Source: an uncultured Clostridia bacterium (GTDB lineage: Bacteria > Bacillota > Clostridia > TANB77 > CAG-508). Taken from it: 9,380 nt of DNA. Shown here piece after piece: positions 1-6,825 of the stretch. Numbering within the stretch: the first letter of the stretch is position 1; every line of letters starts with the position of its first letter. The position numbers and the translations under genes were made by a program. Below the pieces are notes generated by a model. The model saw only the letters and a list, made by a program, of their open reading frames with translations. It had not been told where the DNA came from and searched no databases. The stretch is taken from the NCBI GenBank assembly GCA_934131055.1, contig CAKOZB010000055.1, forward strand, positions 1 through 9,380, written 5' to 3'.

Positions 1-572
1 GTGTTATACTCAGTTTCAGTTAACCAGCCTACATTGTCTGTATCTGCATCCCATGTATCTGAATAACCAGATGTTGTTACATATGTGCTTGTATAATTTT
101 TTAAATCTGTCTCTATACTTGTATAATCTGCATCTGTAAATGTTGTTTTTCCTAGTCCTGTTGTTGCATATACTTCTGCTGTTCTTGGCACTACTACCCA
201 CACATATTCATTTCCACTTGCATCTTGTATTACGAGCCCTGTATCTCTTGTCCCTTCTTTTTTTGTAAATGTATTATCTGGAAAATATGGCGCTGTTTCT
301 GCTGTTGCAACTTCTGGTACCTTTGTATCTGAACCTCCACCATTTCCATTGTCACTTCCATTTAATACACTTTCCATTTTTTCTATTAGGCTATTCATGC
401 CTTTTAAGTCGTTTTCACTTGCTTCTGCTTGTTTTGTTTTAGCCTCTTGTGCTTTTGATATTATTCCATTGTCTCCTAACACTAAATTAATACTTACTCC
501 TGCAAGAATTAACAAGACAACTATTGTAACAACAAGAGCAACAAGGGTAATACCTTTTTTCCCTTTAAACAT
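1..572 (-). CDS. Pilin-like (prepilin-type N-terminus) surface protein, 3' part missing
   Basis: This is an open frame of 190 codons that runs off the left edge of the window. It starts at the ATG at 572-570, with an AGGAGG ribosome site at 588-583, 10 bases upstream. Residues 3-7 (KGKKG) followed by a 25-residue hydrophobic stretch starting ITLVALVV look like a type IV prepilin peptidase leader, with predicted cleavage after Gly7. The usual glutamate at mature position 5 is alanine here (A12). After the helix come GDNGIISKAQEAK, a charged coiled-coil-like stretch (about 36-70) and a Gly/Ser/Asn linker (71-82). A C-terminal domain begins around residue 112 with GLVIQDASGNEYVWVVVP and is rich in Thr, Tyr and Asp. 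Such proteins are common in uncultured gut Firmicutes. The second domain resembles the start of formylglycine-generating-enzyme-like (SUMF1-type) modules, but it is cut by the window edge. The role is inferred to be cell-surface or pilus-related; no pilus machinery is visible nearby. Confidence 0.8.
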   Translation of the reverse strand, partial: MFKGKKGITLVALVVTIVVLLILAGVSINLVLGDNGIISKAQEAKTKQAEASENDLKGMNSLIEKMESVLNGSDNGNGGGSDTKVPEVATAETAPYFPDNTFTKKEGTRDTGLVIQDASGNEYVWVVVPRTAEVYATTGLGKTTFTDADYTSIETDLKNYTSTYVTTSGYSDTWDADTDNVGWLTETEYN

Positions 573-834
573 TTTATTCTTTCCTCCTCGTTTGTTTTTC
601 TCTAATATTTTCAACTGTTTCTTAAGTTTTTATTCATAATTTTTGTTTTATTTGATATCATTTATGTGTGTTATTTTTCTTTTTTGTTTTACAGTTGAAT
701 TTTAGTTTTAAATTTTTAACTTCTACTTAATTTTTATTTTTCTTTCCGTATATATATCTATTCACGTATATATACTCTTGTTGCTATGTTATATCTACTT
801 ATATTTACGTTATAGATATAAATACTTCACCAAA

Positions 835-863
835 ATAATATCATTATTTTCACACCAGTGCAA
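835..863 (-). promoter_or_regulatory. Candidate sigma-A promoter for the pilin-like gene
   Basis: On the minus strand, TTGCAC (863-858) is separated by 17 bases from TATTAT (840-835). A TG one base before the hexamer makes an extended -10 (TGATATTAT). Transcription would start near 828, leaving a leader of about 255 bases before the ATG at 572. The -35 box is weak; the call rests on the spacing and the extended -10. Confidence 0.5.
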
Positions 864-886
864 TAGTTTTCTTTTAACTTTTTCAA

Positions 887-914
887 TTTGTCGTTTTTTG
901 TTGAATTTTGTCGT
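887..914 (-). repeat. Two direct TTTGTCGT repeats, possible Spo0A-like boxes
   Basis: TTTGTCGT occurs on the plus strand at 887-894 and 907-914, exactly 20 bases (about two helical turns) apart. The flanks are partly similar. The right copy in context (TTTTGTCGTA, 906-915) differs at one position from the Spo0A box TTTTGTCRAA as I recall it; the left copy matches less well. The pair lies just upstream of the candidate pilin promoter, a position suitable for an activator. Confidence 0.4.
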
Positions 915-1000
915 ACTGCATTTTTAATAATTCATAGCGATTTTTAGAAAAATAATATATATATGCATTAAATTTTAATATCTTTCCAAACTTTGGCATC

Positions 1001-1041
1001 AAAAAAGAAGAACGCCCATATTTGTAAAGACGTTCCTCTTT
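1001..1041 (-). terminator. Rho-independent terminator after the small unknown gene
   Basis: On the minus strand a 13-bp stem (arms 1041-1029 and 1016-1004, two G-U pairs) with a 12-base loop is followed by a run of six T (1006-1001). It begins six bases after the stop codon of the gene ending at 1047. It separates that gene, and any read-through from mgtA, from the pilin-like gene. Confidence 0.9.
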
Positions 1042-1046
1042 CATAT

Positions 1047-1439
1047 TTATTTAGACATATATTCTTTTGTTTTTGCTAAGATTATGTTCTTAACATTTTT
1101 AGTTACTACTTCTTCGTCTGTTTCATCGTTTTCTTCTATGTAAGCGACAGCCAATGCTCTTATTACACTAGTTACTCTGCTTTCTAATAAAAGTTTTTCT
1201 TTATTCTTTTTCATTTTTCTGTGCAAGTACCATCTTAATAATAGATTTCCTCTGGTTCTGCATATGTAATTTTCAACTTCTTCTTCACATATATCTTGAA
1301 CTCTCGTGCCTTTTTTACAGAATTTACGACCACTAGCAACTCTTTCGAATTCTTTTGCATCTTCTAATGATTCTATTTTTAATATTTTATCCATTGAAAC
1401 TGAAGTCTCTTCGTTTTCTAATTCTTTCGTTTTTTTCAT
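1047..1439 (-). CDS. Small uncharacterised protein, 130 aa
   Basis: I do not recognise this protein. The start is placed at the ATG at 1439-1437 because the AGGTGG ribosome site (1452-1447) is 7 bases upstream of it. An earlier in-frame ATG at 1445 lies only one base from that site and is unlikely to be used. The product is soluble, highly charged and predicted mostly helical, with no signal peptide or membrane segment. The N-terminal 30 residues are rich in Glu and Lys. A central block has three cysteines (C41, C51, C60) and the basic segment TRGNLLLRWYLHRKMKKNK (about 62-80), followed by a likely amphipathic helix (86-104) and a Lys-rich C-terminus. The Cys spacing is not a metal motif I know. 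Its own promoter carries an inverted repeat, and a terminator follows the stop, so it can be transcribed alone. The basic patch could bind nucleic acid, but that is speculation. Confidence 0.8.
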   Translation of the reverse strand: MKKTKELENEETSVSMDKILKIESLEDAKEFERVASGRKFCKKGTRVQDICEEEVENYICRTRGNLLLRWYLHRKMKKNKEKLLLESRVTSVIRALAVAYIEENDETDEEVVTKNVKNIILAKTKEYMSK

Positions 1440-1451
1440 AATCATTCCACC

Positions 1452-1488
1452 TTTAGTAATTTTACACTACTATAATACCATTACTAAA
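1452..1488. repeat. 9-bp inverted repeat spanning the -10 box, possible operator
   Basis: TTTAGTAAT (1452-1460) and ATTACTAAA (1480-1488) are perfect reverse complements separated by 19 bases. They bracket the -10 hexamer and predicted transcription start of the small unknown gene. Because one arm lies upstream of the start site, this would act on DNA rather than as an RNA hairpin. A repressor, perhaps the gene's own product, could bind here; that is inference. Confidence 0.45.
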
Positions 1489-1500
1489 ATTTTATTGCAA
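1472..1500 (-). promoter_or_regulatory. Candidate promoter of the small unknown gene
   Basis: On the minus strand, TTGCAA (1500-1495), a 17-base spacer and TATTAT (1477-1472), preceded by TG plus one base (extended -10). The predicted start of transcription is near 1465, giving a short leader to the ATG at 1439. It has the same form as the candidate pilin promoter (TTGCA then TGnTATTAT). Confidence 0.6.
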
Positions 1501-1519
1501 GAGGATTTTACTATAAATT

Positions 1520-4138
1520 TTATAACCATTCTCCATTTTTCTTTATGTATATTTTCTTTATTATTTCTACTAACACTGAATATATTGCCAATAGCAAAAT
1601 TACAAATCCATAATATTTTAATGGCAATATTTCGAAATGGAAGCTTGGTATGTTGTGTAGCAATATTGGTGTTAATATTGTTCCGATTATTGTTCCAAAT
1701 GTTCCGAGTGTTAGCCATTTATTCGCTCTTGACTCTATGAAAGGCTTTTTTGCTGTACGCACGTAATGGATTATCATTGTTTCCGATATTAAACATTCTA
1801 CAAACCATGCTGTTTGGAAGAATGTTTCTTTGCCTGCATTATATCCGAACAAGAACCATAAGCCTAAGAATGCAAGTACGTCTATTAATGAACTTGTTAT
1901 TCCCATTACATTCATGAATTTGCTTATTCCTTTTGTGCTCCACTTCTTTGGCTTTTCTAGAAATTCTTTGTCTACATCATCATATGGAATTGCAATTTGA
2001 GATATGTCATATAAAAAATCTTGCAACAACATTTGTATTGGCAATAGTGGTAAGAATGGCAAGAAAATACTTGCAATTACAATACTAAACACATCTCCGA
2101 AGTCTGAGCTTAATGCCATTTTCATATATTTAATAATATTTCCATATACTCTTCTACCTTCTAGCACACCCTCATAAATTACTTTCAAACTTCTTTCTAG
2201 CAATATTATATCTGCCGCTTCTTTTGCAATGTCTGTTGCAGTATTTACACTTATTCCAACATCTGCTATGTGTAATGAAGGCGAGTCATTTACTCCATCT
2301 CCCATGTATCCAACTACGTGACCGTTGTTTTTTAGTTGCTTTACTACCCTTTCTTTTTGTAATGGATTCATTCTAGCAAAAACATTAACTTCTTCAACCT
2401 TTTTAGCAAGCTCTTCATCAGACATCTTGTCTATATCTGTTCCTAAAAGAGTTTCCGTATTTTCTAATCCAACTAAGTTGCAAATATTATTTGCAGCATA
2501 TGGGTTATCTCCAGTCAATATTTTTGTTGTAATTCCAATACTCTTCAATTTCTTTAATGTAGCTTTTGCATCTTTTTTAGCCGGATCTAAGAATGCAACA
2601 AATCCGATGAATGTCATGTTTGCCTCATCTGAAACATTAAATACATTCACTCCTCTGTACTCTCTTTTTGATGCAATTGCTATAACCTGCATTCCTTGCA
2701 CAGCATATTCTTTGGCTTTTTGCTCAACTATTTCAACCATTTCTGGTGTTAGCTCATTTACGTGTCCATTGTATTTTACCTTTGTACACACCTTTAAAAT
2801 TTCTTCCAATGCCCCTTTAGTAAACATTCTATAACCGTTATTCTTGTTACTCTTTACAACAACACTCATTCTCTTTCTCGTATAATCGAATGGTATCTCG
2901 TCTATTTTGGTATAATCATTTACTATTTCTTTTACATTCTTTTCGTTTCCATATGTGATAATTGCCCTATCGACTAAGTTTTTCATTCCAGTCCCGAAAT
3001 AGCTATTTAAATATGCGTATTCTAATATTGATGTATCTTCATTTCCATTAACATCTATGTATTTTTGAAGTACTATTTTATCTTCTGTAAGAGTGCCTGT
3101 TTTATCTGTGCACAAAACATCTATAGCACCCAAATTTTGAATTGAATTTATATTTTTTACAAGAGTTTTCTTCTTTGCTAACACCTTTGTGCCTCTCGTC
3201 AAATTTACATTTACTATCATTGGAAGCATACTTGGTGTAATTCCAACTGCAACAGATAAAGCAAACAGTATAGCCTCTAACCAGTCTTTTCTGATAAAGC
3301 CATATATTACAAAAACTGCAACCGAAACAACAAGCATGTATCTTATTAGCATTTTTGTGATATTATTCATTCCCTTTTCAAAGTTTGTTGGCTCTTTCTT
3401 AGTCTCAACCTCTTTGCTCATTCTTCCAAGATATGTAGTAAATCCAGTATCTATAACAACTCCAGTTGCTCTACCACTTACAACACTAGAACCCATTAAA
3501 CACACATTTGAAATAGAAAATATCTCTTTTGCATCATTGGTATTTTGTGCGACCTTTTCAACAGGAACACTCTCACCAGTAAAAACAGATTGGTTAACAA
3601 ATAAATCTTTACTGTCTATCAGCATTATGTCCGCCGGAATCATAGAGCCTGCGCTCAAATGCACTATATCACCTGGCACAACCTTTTCAACTCTTATCTC
3701 TTTTTCTTTTCCGCCTCTTACAACATTGGTTGTAGTGTACATTTTTGCTTTCAACTCTTGGTTAAATTTATACACGCTATAATCTTGAAAATATCTAATT
3801 AATGCACTAATAATAGCAATTCCAAGAATTATATATGTACTTAAAGCATCACTCAAAAAATAGTTTATTACAGCCAGCACAATTAAAATAATTATAAATT
3901 TATCCTTAAAACTATTAAACAAAAAATATAATCGGCTCTTCTTCTCGTTCTTAACCACAACATTAGGACCATTTTTTTCTAGTAACTCTGTTGCTTTATT
4001 TTCTGTTATTCCATTTTCACTTGTATTATATTCTTTTAGTACTTCTTCTCCTGTTTTCTTTGATATTTCTGAATATTTATTTAATAATTCATTATCTTCT
4101 TTTTTTATTTTCTTTTTAATCTCAAATAATTGAATCAT
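1520..4138 (-). CDS. mgtA: MgtA-type P3B ATPase, Mg2+ importer
   Basis: An 872-residue P-type ATPase, a normal length for MgtA/MgtB proteins, which bring Mg2+ into the cell at the expense of ATP. In order: cytosolic N-terminus; membrane segments 1-2 (about 78-113); actuator domain with TGES (187-190); segments 3-4 (262-312) with TPSMLP (301-306); phosphorylation site DKTGTLT (aspartate D345); TGDNP (542-546); MGDGVNDSP (612-620); and six C-terminal segments (about 674-860). LLPIQMLLQDFLYDISQIAIP (698-718) and DVDKEFLEKPKKW are strongly MgtA-like. The start has GGAGGA 8 bases upstream. From memory, Escherichia coli MgtA has TPEMLP, SSNFGN and QNLMYD where this protein has TPSMLP, SSDFGD and QDFLYD; the ion could therefore differ. 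It has its own consensus promoter. No terminator is obvious before the next gene, so some read-through is likely. Confidence 0.93.
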   Translation of the reverse strand: MIQLFEIKKKIKKEDNELLNKYSEISKKTGEEVLKEYNTSENGITENKATELLEKNGPNVVVKNEKKSRLYFLFNSFKDKFIIILIVLAVINYFLSDALSTYIILGIAIISALIRYFQDYSVYKFNQELKAKMYTTTNVVRGGKEKEIRVEKVVPGDIVHLSAGSMIPADIMLIDSKDLFVNQSVFTGESVPVEKVAQNTNDAKEIFSISNVCLMGSSVVSGRATGVVIDTGFTTYLGRMSKEVETKKEPTNFEKGMNNITKMLIRYMLVVSVAVFVIYGFIRKDWLEAILFALSVAVGITPSMLPMIVNVNLTRGTKVLAKKKTLVKNINSIQNLGAIDVLCTDKTGTLTEDKIVLQKYIDVNGNEDTSILEYAYLNSYFGTGMKNLVDRAIITYGNEKNVKEIVNDYTKIDEIPFDYTRKRMSVVVKSNKNNGYRMFTKGALEEILKVCTKVKYNGHVNELTPEMVEIVEQKAKEYAVQGMQVIAIASKREYRGVNVFNVSDEANMTFIGFVAFLDPAKKDAKATLKKLKSIGITTKILTGDNPYAANNICNLVGLENTETLLGTDIDKMSDEELAKKVEEVNVFARMNPLQKERVVKQLKNNGHVVGYMGDGVNDSPSLHIADVGISVNTATDIAKEAADIILLERSLKVIYEGVLEGRRVYGNIIKYMKMALSSDFGDVFSIVIASIFLPFLPLLPIQMLLQDFLYDISQIAIPYDDVDKEFLEKPKKWSTKGISKFMNVMGITSSLIDVLAFLGLWFLFGYNAGKETFFQTAWFVECLISETMIIHYVRTAKKPFIESRANKWLTLGTFGTIIGTILTPILLHNIPSFHFEILPLKYYGFVILLLAIYSVLVEIIKKIYIKKNGEWL

Positions 4139-4146
4139 TTGTTATT

Positions 4147-4152
4147 TCCTCC
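4147..4152 (-). promoter_or_regulatory. Ribosome binding site of mgtA
   Basis: GGAGGA on the minus strand, 8 bases before the ATG at 4138. It fixes the start of the ATPase. It also lies inside an overlapping short reading frame in the leader (4190-4122). Confidence 0.85.
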
Positions 4153-4195
4153 ATGCTTTTATGATGTATTTGTAGCATCATTTTTAACATCTCCA

Positions 4196-4224
4196 ATTAT
4201 AGTAATACGAAAAAAAATTGTCAA
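4196..4224 (-). promoter_or_regulatory. Consensus sigma-A promoter of mgtA
   Basis: TTGACA (4224-4219), exactly 17 bases, then TATAAT (4201-4196): a perfect match to the housekeeping consensus. Transcription should start around 4190-4189, giving a leader of only about 50 bases. The -35 box lies one base past the T-run of the preceding terminator. No ArsR-type TGAA/TTCA operator is visible, so this promoter is probably not under the same repressor as the zinc operon. Confidence 0.9.
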
Positions 4225-4225
4225 T

Positions 4226-4263
4226 AAAAAATTAGCCTTACTCAATTCGTAAAGCTAATTTTT
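4226..4263 (-). terminator. Rho-independent terminator of the arsR-cadA operon
   Basis: On the minus strand a 15-bp stem (arms 4263-4249 and 4241-4227, one G-U pair), a 7-base loop and a T-run. It starts 5 bases after the ATPase stop codon. The run of T continues to the edge of the mgtA -35 box. Confidence 0.9.
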
Positions 4264-4268
4264 CTATT

Positions 4269-6359
4269 TTATTTTAATATTCTCAATGAATTTAATACAG
4301 TTATTAGTGTTGCTCCAACGTCAGCAAATACTGCTTCCCACATGTTTGCAACTCCGAATACGCTTAGTACTAATACTACTATTTTTACTCCTATAGAGAA
4401 TATTAAGTTTTGTTTTATTATTTTACTTGTTTTCTTTGAAATATCTATTGCACAGTCAATTCTGTCTATCGAGTCTGTCATTACAACAATGTCTGATGCT
4501 TCTATTGCAGAACCAGAGCCAACTCCTCCCATTGATATTCCAACATCTGCTCTTGCAAGTACTGGTGAATCGTTTATTCCATCTCCAACAAATACAACTT
4601 TGCCGTTTGTGCCTTTATATTTTTCCAACTCTTTCTCAAGTTCAGAATATTTTTGATCTGGCAACATCTCTGCTTCAAATTCACTTATTCCAAGTTCTTC
4701 GGCAATTTGTTTCGCTGCTTTTTTGTTGTCTCCAGTAAACATTTTAGTAACTATTCCTCTAGAATTTATAGCTTGTATAGCCTCTCTTGTACCATGTTTC
4801 GCTTCATCTTTTAATAAAATTGCACCAACTAATTCGTCATCAATTTTTAAATAAATTTTTGTACTTTCTGCAACTTCATCTTCTTTTCCAACTAAAGATG
4901 AATTGCCTACTAAAACTGTTTTTCCATCAATGTTGTATTTTATCCCCTTACCAGTTATCTCTTCATAATTTTCTACTTTTTTAGTTTCAATATTTTGAGC
5001 ATTTCTTACTATCGATTTTGCAATTGGATGGTTCGAATAGCTTTCGCCCCATACAACATATTTTAGTACATCGTTTTCCACATATTTATCACTGTAAACC
5101 TCAATTTTAGAAATTCCAAATTGACCTTTTGTAAGTGTTCCAGTCTTATCAAAAACAATTTCTTTTACGTCTTTTAATTCGTCTAAGTAGTCGCTTCCTT
5201 TTATTAAAATTCCTTCCTTAGATGATTTACCAATTCCAGAGAAATAGCATAACGGAACAGATATCGCAATAGCACATGGACAAGATATTACCAAGAAAAT
5301 TAATGCCCTATATATTGAACCATTTTCTCCACCATATGTTACATTAGATATTAATGGCAAGAATATTCCCACTAATATTGCAATTCCAATAACAATTGGT
5401 GTGTAAATTTTAGCTGCTTTATTAACAAAAGTTTCTGTCTTTGCCTTCTTATCAGTTGCATTCTCAACAAGTTCTAAAATCTTGCTAACAGTGCTGTTTT
5501 CATACTTTTCTGTAACTTTTATTTCTAATAAACCTTCTAATACAATACTTCCTGACAAAACAATATCATTTTCAGCAACATCTTGTGGTTTAGATTCACC
5601 AGTCAAAGAAGCTGTATTTAAACTTGCAGTACCTTTTACAACAACACCATCAAGTGGAATTTTCTCTCCTTGTTTTGCAACAACAATATCTCCAACTTTT
5701 ACTTCTGATGGCTCGACTATTTCAATTTCGTCACCCTTTTTTAGATTAGCATATTCAGGCTTGATATCCATTAAATCTGATATAGATTTTCTAGTTTTAT
5801 TAATAGCCTTCTCTTCTAAAATTTTACCAATTTCATAAAGAATAATAACCATTAATCCTTCCGAAGATTTTCCTACCAGATATGCTCCTATACAAGAGAT
5901 AGTGATAAGCAAATTCTCGTTAATTGTCTTACTCTTAAATAATAATTTCACTGCATTTTTCGCTGTTTTAAATAGCAAAATAGCATAGCCTAAGACTATA
6001 AATATAGTAGATGCTATTTGAGGCATTGGAACATATAGTCCAACTCCAGCAACAATTGCACCAATTACAAGCCTTAAAATATGAAGCCATAGCTTCTTTC
6101 TATTTTCTTTTTGAGCCTTCTCATTTTTTAAATCTTTACTCTTACTATTAACCTCAAGTAGCTCAACCTCTGGCTCAATACTCTGTACAATCTTCTCAAT
6201 CTCTTCCTTAGAAAGAGTATCTGTTTCATATGTTAATTTCATCTTTGCAAAATTTACATTTGCATTTTTTATTTCAGGATTTTTGTTTAACCCTTCTTGT
6301 ATTTCATTTGCACAAGCTGCACAATCCAGTCCTGCAATTTCATACTCATACTTTTTCAT
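4269..6359 (-). CDS. cadA: P1B-2 heavy-metal ATPase, Zn2+/Cd2+/Pb2+ exporter (CadA/ZntA type)
   Basis: A 696-residue metal-exporting P-type ATPase. One N-terminal heavy-metal-associated domain carries GLDCAAC (C13 and C16); an aspartate before the first Cys is typical of zinc/cadmium types rather than copper types. Eight membrane segments follow: about 92-130 (1-2), 148-180 (3-4), 318-337 (5), 351-375 (6) and 648-690 (7-8). Segment 6 holds the ion-binding CPC (C360, P361, C362). Other motifs are TGES (253-256), DKTGTLT with phosphorylated D404, HP (444-445) in the nucleotide domain, TGDN (542-545) and GDGINDSP (592-599). K659 in segment 7 and D680 in segment 8 (DVGAT) complete the P1B-2 signature. 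AAGGAG lies 5 bases before the ATG. It follows the ArsR-family gene by 43 bases with no terminator, so the two form one operon. It removes excess zinc, and cadmium or lead, from the cytosol. No truncation or missing catalytic residue is seen. Confidence 0.95.
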   Translation of the reverse strand: MKKYEYEIAGLDCAACANEIQEGLNKNPEIKNANVNFAKMKLTYETDTLSKEEIEKIVQSIEPEVELLEVNSKSKDLKNEKAQKENRKKLWLHILRLVIGAIVAGVGLYVPMPQIASTIFIVLGYAILLFKTAKNAVKLLFKSKTINENLLITISCIGAYLVGKSSEGLMVIILYEIGKILEEKAINKTRKSISDLMDIKPEYANLKKGDEIEIVEPSEVKVGDIVVAKQGEKIPLDGVVVKGTASLNTASLTGESKPQDVAENDIVLSGSIVLEGLLEIKVTEKYENSTVSKILELVENATDKKAKTETFVNKAAKIYTPIVIGIAILVGIFLPLISNVTYGGENGSIYRALIFLVISCPCAIAISVPLCYFSGIGKSSKEGILIKGSDYLDELKDVKEIVFDKTGTLTKGQFGISKIEVYSDKYVENDVLKYVVWGESYSNHPIAKSIVRNAQNIETKKVENYEEITGKGIKYNIDGKTVLVGNSSLVGKEDEVAESTKIYLKIDDELVGAILLKDEAKHGTREAIQAINSRGIVTKMFTGDNKKAAKQIAEELGISEFEAEMLPDQKYSELEKELEKYKGTNGKVVFVGDGINDSPVLARADVGISMGGVGSGSAIEASDIVVMTDSIDRIDCAIDISKKTSKIIKQNLIFSIGVKIVVLVLSVFGVANMWEAVFADVGATLITVLNSLRILK

Positions 6360-6402
6360 ACTGTCTCCTTTCGCCCATTAGGGACGCCCCTTTTCTTGGC
6401 GA

Positions 6403-6753
6403 TTAACTTTCTTCTATGTGTTCTTTTCCAATCTCATAAATTTTTCTAACATGGTCATCGTCCAAGCTATAATAAACCGCTTTACCATCTTTCCTTCCTT
6501 TAACAAGTTTTGCTTGTTTCAAGACTCTTAATTGATGTGAAATAGCCGATGGTGTAGAATTTGTAATTGCCGCAATCTCTGATACATTAAGCTCTTCTTC
6601 TAATAATGCTGCAATTATTTTCATTCTTGTAGAATCCCCAAAAACCTTAAAATTCTCAGCTATATCAAATAATAAATCTTCATCTGGAAAATTACTTTTT
6701 ATTTTATTTACCTTTTCAACATTGATGCTAATTTGTTCAACATTTTCTTCCAT
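6403..6753 (-). CDS. ArsR/SmtB-family metal-responsive repressor, probably Zn(II)-sensing
   Basis: A 116-residue winged-helix repressor. The ArsR core begins at DSTRMKIIAALL (40-51). The recognition region NVSEIAAITNSTPSAISHQL (56-75) is followed by a beta-wing about KGRKDGKAVYYSL (85-97). The C-terminal helix has D99, H101, H112 and E115, spaced exactly as the alpha-5 zinc site of SmtB/CzrA (D-x-H, ten residues, H-x-x-E/H). The protein has no cysteine at all, and the CadC-type ELCVCD is ELNVSE here, so the alpha-3N cadmium/lead site is absent. This favours a zinc sensor like CzrA. It is the first gene of an operon with the P1B-2 exporter. An operator of the right type overlaps its transcription start, implying autoregulation: apo-protein represses, zinc releases. 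AAAGGAA (6765-6759) lies 5 bases before the ATG. Confidence 0.93.
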   Translation of the reverse strand: MEENVEQISINVEKVNKIKSNFPDEDLLFDIAENFKVFGDSTRMKIIAALLEEELNVSEIAAITNSTPSAISHQLRVLKQAKLVKGRKDGKAVYYSLDDDHVRKIYEIGKEHIEES

Positions 6754-6825
6754 AGAACTTCCTTTCTTGCCTTCTTACTCTCTTGTATAAAGCATATATA
6801 TTTTTATAATTAATTTTAGTTTTTC

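Larger units (their letters stand above)
573..1046. other. Gene-free stretch: leader, promoter and terminator region before the pilin-like gene
   Basis: No convincing protein gene is present on either strand. From right to left it holds the terminator of the small unknown gene (1041-1001), a pair of TTTGTCGT repeats 20 bases apart (914-907 and 894-887), a candidate promoter (863-835), and a predicted untranslated leader of about 255 bases. The leader carries two weak AT-rich inverted repeats: 789-796 with 814-821, and 748-756 with 767-775. I see no conserved riboswitch core. The length of the leader suggests post-transcriptional control, but nothing in it names a ligand. Confidence 0.6.

Noticed and set aside
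16..201. Open frame of 61 codons on the minus strand inside the pilin-like gene
   Set aside because: It overlaps the real frame, which has the ribosome site and prepilin motif; the product is low-complexity Asn/Arg/Tyr as expected of an out-of-frame reading.
349..639. Plus-strand frame opposite the pilin-like gene start
   Set aside because: Antisense to a well-supported gene, no ribosome site, Phe/Leu/Ser-rich shadow composition.
573..834. Cyclic-di-GMP riboswitch before the pilin-like gene
   Set aside because: None of the conserved GEMM core bases (GCAAAGC...CCACCGGG-like) are present.
986..996. CCAAACTTTGG dyad
   Set aside because: Only 5-bp arms; expected by chance and not placed at a clear promoter element.
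1440..1445. Upstream ATG at 1445 as start of the orphan gene
   Set aside because: It lies one base from the AGGTGG site; the ATG at 1439 has proper spacing.
2325..3782. Plus-strand frames opposite mgtA (169 and 197 codons)
   Set aside because: Mirror frames of a clear P-type ATPase; no ribosome sites or family motifs.
4139..4195. M-box Mg2+ riboswitch before mgtA
   Set aside because: The leader is only about 50 bases from the consensus promoter, too short for an M-box, and no matching structure is seen.
4342..5838. Several plus-strand frames opposite cadA
   Set aside because: Antisense shadows of conserved ATPase motifs.
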